The position numbers were made by a program, and so were the translations under genes. Below are positions 61,399 to 64,000 of a DNA stretch of 64,000 nucleotides, piece after piece (the stretch's first letter is position 1; each line of letters begins with the position of its first letter). The notes below the pieces were generated by a model. The model was not told the DNA's origin, searched no databases, and was given only the letters and a program-made list of their open reading frames with translations. Location of the stretch: the NCBI GenBank assembly GCA_010279815.1, contig QEOQ01000460.1:949393-1013392 (forward strand). Direction: 5' to 3'. The DNA comes from Brachionus plicatilis (Eukaryota > Rotifera > Eurotatoria > Ploima > Brachionidae).

Positions 61399-63258
61399 TT
61401 AGGACTCTTGATTATCATTTTGATTGGATGTCGATGTGGACAATTTAGAACTGTCCGCATCGTTTTCTTGGCACGACTTTTTGTTGCCATTTTCGTGACT
61501 AATTTCATTGTTGGCCAAAACCTGAGATATCGTTCTCTTGCAGTTGGGGCCGTTCGTTTCGTCATTTAACAACAGTCTTAGTTTAACAGAATTATCAGTT
61601 TGAATGGCCACCTGAGGTACTTGAGGCTGAATAACGAGTAAATTTTGACTTGCCAAATTGTTCTGACTTTGAACCATGTTTTGACAAAGCAATTGAATGA
61701 GAGCCGGATTCGAGTTGAACAAATTGTTGCCCAGAATGGCTTGCATTTGGTCCATAGGCTGCAGGGTCAAATAGGGCACTTGGCTGCCTTGGGTTTTTAA
61801 ATAGTTCATCAGCGCCTCATTCTGGTCGGCCGGACTCTTCTCATTTTCTTCTTTGGCCTCGTTTATGGACGACGAGGACGACGACGAGTAGTTGGGCGAC
61901 GACTGATTGGCCGTCCGGCTCATTCCGTTCGGCGTGCTCGACCTGGACTTTCTGTTGAACGCCTGCTCTTTGACCTTGAGCTCGCTGGACGACTCGATGC
62001 GCCAAAACGATCCTTTGCCGGGCTCGTTTTGCTGCCGGGCCACCTTGACAAAGTTTCTGTTCAGCGACAAGTTGTGTCTGATCGAGTTTTGCCAGCCCTT
62101 GTCGTCCAGCTTGTAATAGCTGTAATTGCTGGATATGAACTGGTAAATTTGGCTCAGTGTGAGCTGCTGTTCTTTTGACGAGCTGATTGCCTGCGCGATC
62201 AGCTGAGCGTAGGAATAGGGCGGCTTTTTGCAGCTGGCCTCTTGTTCGGTCTTGTCCGAGTGGCTGTGGTTGCTGGACTCGTCCATGTGCGTCTCTTCTC
62301 TCTTTGGCGGCTCGCTGCTCGTCCGCTGCTGTTCCATTTGTTTCTGCATCAAAATCTGGGCTATCTTGTTGTTTGACTTGGGCTCTTTCTTGGGCTCGGC
62401 CTGGGCCGCCGCTCTGTCCGCCTCCTCCGAGCTCACGGTGGTGAGCGTTGGCGACGGAGTGCACCCGTGCACCGTGTCCACCAGCGACTCGAAGTAAACT
62501 TTGATGTTGGTGTTGGGAAAGCGGAACGTGTACTTCTTGTTGAGCAGCTGGACGTGTTTGCCCGTCTGGATGTAGCGGGTGTTGATGAACAGGCCGTTCT
62601 TGCTGGTGCACAACAATTTCCAGTAGTAGTGTTTGCTCTTGTCGATTTGGTCGTCGGCGTCCGAGTTCTCGGAGTCCTCGGAGTCCATGTAGCAGAAGTC
62701 TGAGCTGGAGCTGGTCGGCGCCGATTTCGACGAGGCCTTTAGCTCGACGGAAAAGTGGTGCCGCGAGACCAGAGTTGAATTTTCGATTAGAACGTCGGCC
62801 AGCTTCATGTTGTCCGTGTTGACCAGACTGGCGTTTAGCTTGCGGCCGATGGTTATCTTTTTTTTGTTCAAAAAGCAGACAAAATTCTGCTCGACGTCGG
62901 ACTGGTGCGAGTAGTCGACTTGGACGCGGGCGTACGGACACGAGGACTCGGACGAGCTCGGGCCGGACGCGTGGCCGGTGTGGCCGCTGTTGGCCATCGA
63001 GCTCGACAGCAGTATGTTGCTCAGCATGCTCAAATCGGCTGTGTTCGGAATCAAATTTTGGATTTGTTGTTCCAGCTGAAGTTTGAGCTGCATTTGCTGC
63101 TGATTGATGAACTCGTTCATCAGGTATTCGTAGTGTTTTTGCTGCTGCAGGTGAACGAAATTGTTGAAGAGGGCCGCGTCGGTCTGGGCGTCGCTCTTGG
63201 CCTCGGTCTTTTCCTTAGCCTTGGCGTCCATCAGTTGATTCAAATGTTCTAATTTCAT
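61399..63258 (-). CDS. FOXK: Forkhead box K transcription factor (FHA plus forkhead)
   Basis: FOXK proteins are nuclear regulators that combine a phosphothreonine-binding FHA domain with a forkhead DNA-binding domain; only this forkhead class has that pairing. The gene is one exon. The ATG at 63258 (MKLEHLNQLMD) gives 619 residues. Residues 30-75 are Gln-rich. FHA is at about 125-260, with IGRK near 137-140 and SRHHFSVE near 165-172, and an acidic Ser-rich insert at 173-210. The forkhead is at about 344-440: KKPPYSYAQLIAQAI, DDKGWQNSIRHNLSLNRNF (recognition helix) and GKGSFWRI. The Gln/Asn-rich tail runs to the stop at 61399-61401. The frame stays open upstream of the ATG, but the flanking text is not protein-like and an acceptor-like TATAG lies about 15 bp before the ATG. 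The coding region is much more GC-rich than its surroundings. Confidence 0.95.
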   Translation of the reverse strand: MKLEHLNQLMDAKAKEKTEAKSDAQTDAALFNNFVHLQQQKHYEYLMNEFINQQQMQLKLQLEQQIQNLIPNTADLSMLSNILLSSSMANSGHTGHASGPSSSESSCPYARVQVDYSHQSDVEQNFVCFLNKKKITIGRKLNASLVNTDNMKLADVLIENSTLVSRHHFSVELKASSKSAPTSSSSDFCYMDSEDSENSDADDQIDKSKHYYWKLLCTSKNGLFINTRYIQTGKHVQLLNKKYTFRFPNTNIKVYFESLVDTVHGCTPSPTLTTVSSEEADRAAAQAEPKKEPKSNNKIAQILMQKQMEQQRTSSEPPKREETHMDESSNHSHSDKTEQEASCKKPPYSYAQLIAQAISSSKEQQLTLSQIYQFISSNYSYYKLDDKGWQNSIRHNLSLNRNFVKVARQQNEPGKGSFWRIESSSELKVKEQAFNRKSRSSTPNGMSRTANQSSPNYSSSSSSSINEAKEENEKSPADQNEALMNYLKTQGSQVPYLTLQPMDQMQAILGNNLFNSNPALIQLLCQNMVQSQNNLASQNLLVIQPQVPQVAIQTDNSVKLRLLLNDETNGPNCKRTISQVLANNEISHENGNKKSCQENDADSSKLSTSTSNQNDNQES

Positions 63259-63528
63259 TTTTTTTTTTCCTATAAAATTTTGGATACAAAAAATTGGTTT
63301 ATCTAAACAGCAACAATAGAAAGCTTTATGTGGATGGCAAAGTGGTTGGCAATGGTTGGAGCGTACGCGCTCACCCAATTACGCCATTTAGAATAAATTT
63401 ATAAACTTAATTTATAAAAAAAATTGGCGTCAAATTGGTTTACAACAACAACAACAACAAAAGAACATCTTTATGATAAAATCTTTAAGGCATAAATTTA
63501 AATTTTGGCACCGCCAAATGGTTTCTTA

Positions 63529-63765
63529 TTAAGACATCAAGGAGAGAATGCTGGCGGCCTTGGTCGCCATCTCATTAAGCCTGTCCTAGAGCCAAAACAA
63601 ACTAATTTTTTTTTTTTTAATTTTTTTTTAAACAAGATAAATTATTAAAATAGTCTAAAAACTCTAATCAATGTCGAAAATCGAGGTAATTACAACCGAT
63701 GTTGGAAGGAGAAGTGGAAAAAGGCAAAACGTGATCAGTGCATTTGTGTGCACGGCTTCCAATAG
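63529..63765 (-). CDS. Possible last two exons of an unidentified minus-strand gene
   Basis: A minus-strand stretch from 63765, after an acceptor TTTCAAATAAG, reads LLEAVHTNALITFCLFP and could donate at 63694 (GTAATT). After a 108-bp intron the acceptor GGCTCTAG precedes a 19-codon end reading DRLNEMATKAASILSLMS, with a stop at 63531-63529. Both junctions are phase 0 and the GC content is coding-like. The protein was not recognised and the rest would lie right of the window. Alternatively these are 5' UTR pieces of FOXK, whose start is 270 bp downstream on the same strand; the ATG inside the second piece would then be a 13-codon upstream reading frame. Confidence 0.3.
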
Positions 63766-63969
63766 CTTATTTGAAATTGAATAAAACATTTAAACAACAA
63801 AAAATAATTTTATTTTTATTTTAAAATTTAACTTTAGTTGTTTTTGCAAAACAATATTATGCTAATTTTGAATTCGAATCACTTCGGAAAACAAACTCAC
63901 AACAACCAAATATATTACCAACAAAAAATCTAAAGACTTGATACTAGAAAAAACTTGATCCAAACTTGG

Positions 63970-63996
63970 ATCATTCACACACACACACATACACGC
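63970..63996. repeat. (AC)n microsatellite
   Basis: A short dinucleotide run ACACACACACAC interrupted once by AT, near the right edge. A (CAA)n run lies at about 63441-63460 in the FOXK upstream region. Confidence 0.8.
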
Positions 63997-64000
63997 AAAA

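Noticed and set aside
61841..62941. 366-codon open frame on the same strand as FOXK
   Set aside because: It is an alternative frame of the GC-rich FOXK exon, with Arg/Gln/His-rich, non-protein-like composition. FHA and forkhead motifs prove the other frame is used.

Overview
The window is nuclear DNA of a very AT-rich metazoan. Every recognisable gene is an animal gene with GT-AG introns and the standard genetic code: GBF1, UBL5, TTC21/IFT139, a TspanC8 tetraspanin, an SK-type potassium channel, YIPF6, a GRAM-domain protein and FOXK. The strong A+T bias, introns of about 50 bp, and abundant MULE, Merlin, Tc1-like and LINE relics would fit a monogonont rotifer such as Brachionus. That taxonomic guess is inference, not something the sequence proves.

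Layout, left to right. Positions 1-1243 hold decayed MULE-type transposon pieces inside or beside an intron of GBF1. GBF1 (minus, 5' part only, 1460-4437) runs off the left edge. UBL5 (minus, 4607-4828) follows head-to-tail. Two foldback elements lie at 5209-5392 and about 5899-6153. An unrecognised gene with EF-hand-like loops is at 6927-7790 (minus). A complete 18-exon TTC21 gene was reconstructed at 8647-18306 (minus); its only two long introns carry transposon relics. A four-exon tetraspanin lies at 18707-19745 (minus). A 13-kb stretch without recognisable genes then separates it from the divergently transcribed SK channel (plus, 32976-36115, six exons). About 4.6 kb of AT-rich DNA with LINE-like debris leads to a 2.07-kb Merlin transposon (40772-42844) with an exact 8-bp target duplication. 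YIPF6 (minus, 44679-45389), a foldback element, two coding-like relics and a very GC-rich hAT-type miniature element (48160-48566) follow. The GRAM gene is at 49935-51170 (minus). Ten kb of gene-free DNA with one LINE endonuclease relic separates it from the single-exon FOXK gene (minus, 61399-63258). Two possible terminal exons of another minus-strand gene sit at the right edge.

The genes share no pathway. They are conserved housekeeping, ciliary and signalling genes: Golgi trafficking (GBF1, YIPF6), splicing (UBL5), retrograde intraflagellar transport (TTC21), membrane contact or lipid sensing (GRAM), ADAM10 regulation (TspanC8), excitability (SK) and transcription (FOXK).

The main structural theme is the relation between genes and mobile DNA. 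Ordinary introns here are 48-61 bp, and most longer introns contain a recognisable transposon insertion. The most unusual objects are the GC-rich hAT-like miniature element with eight GGCCGGCC palindromes, and a Merlin element that carries, besides its decayed transposase, a second open region for an acidic protein ending in a C2H2 zinc finger.
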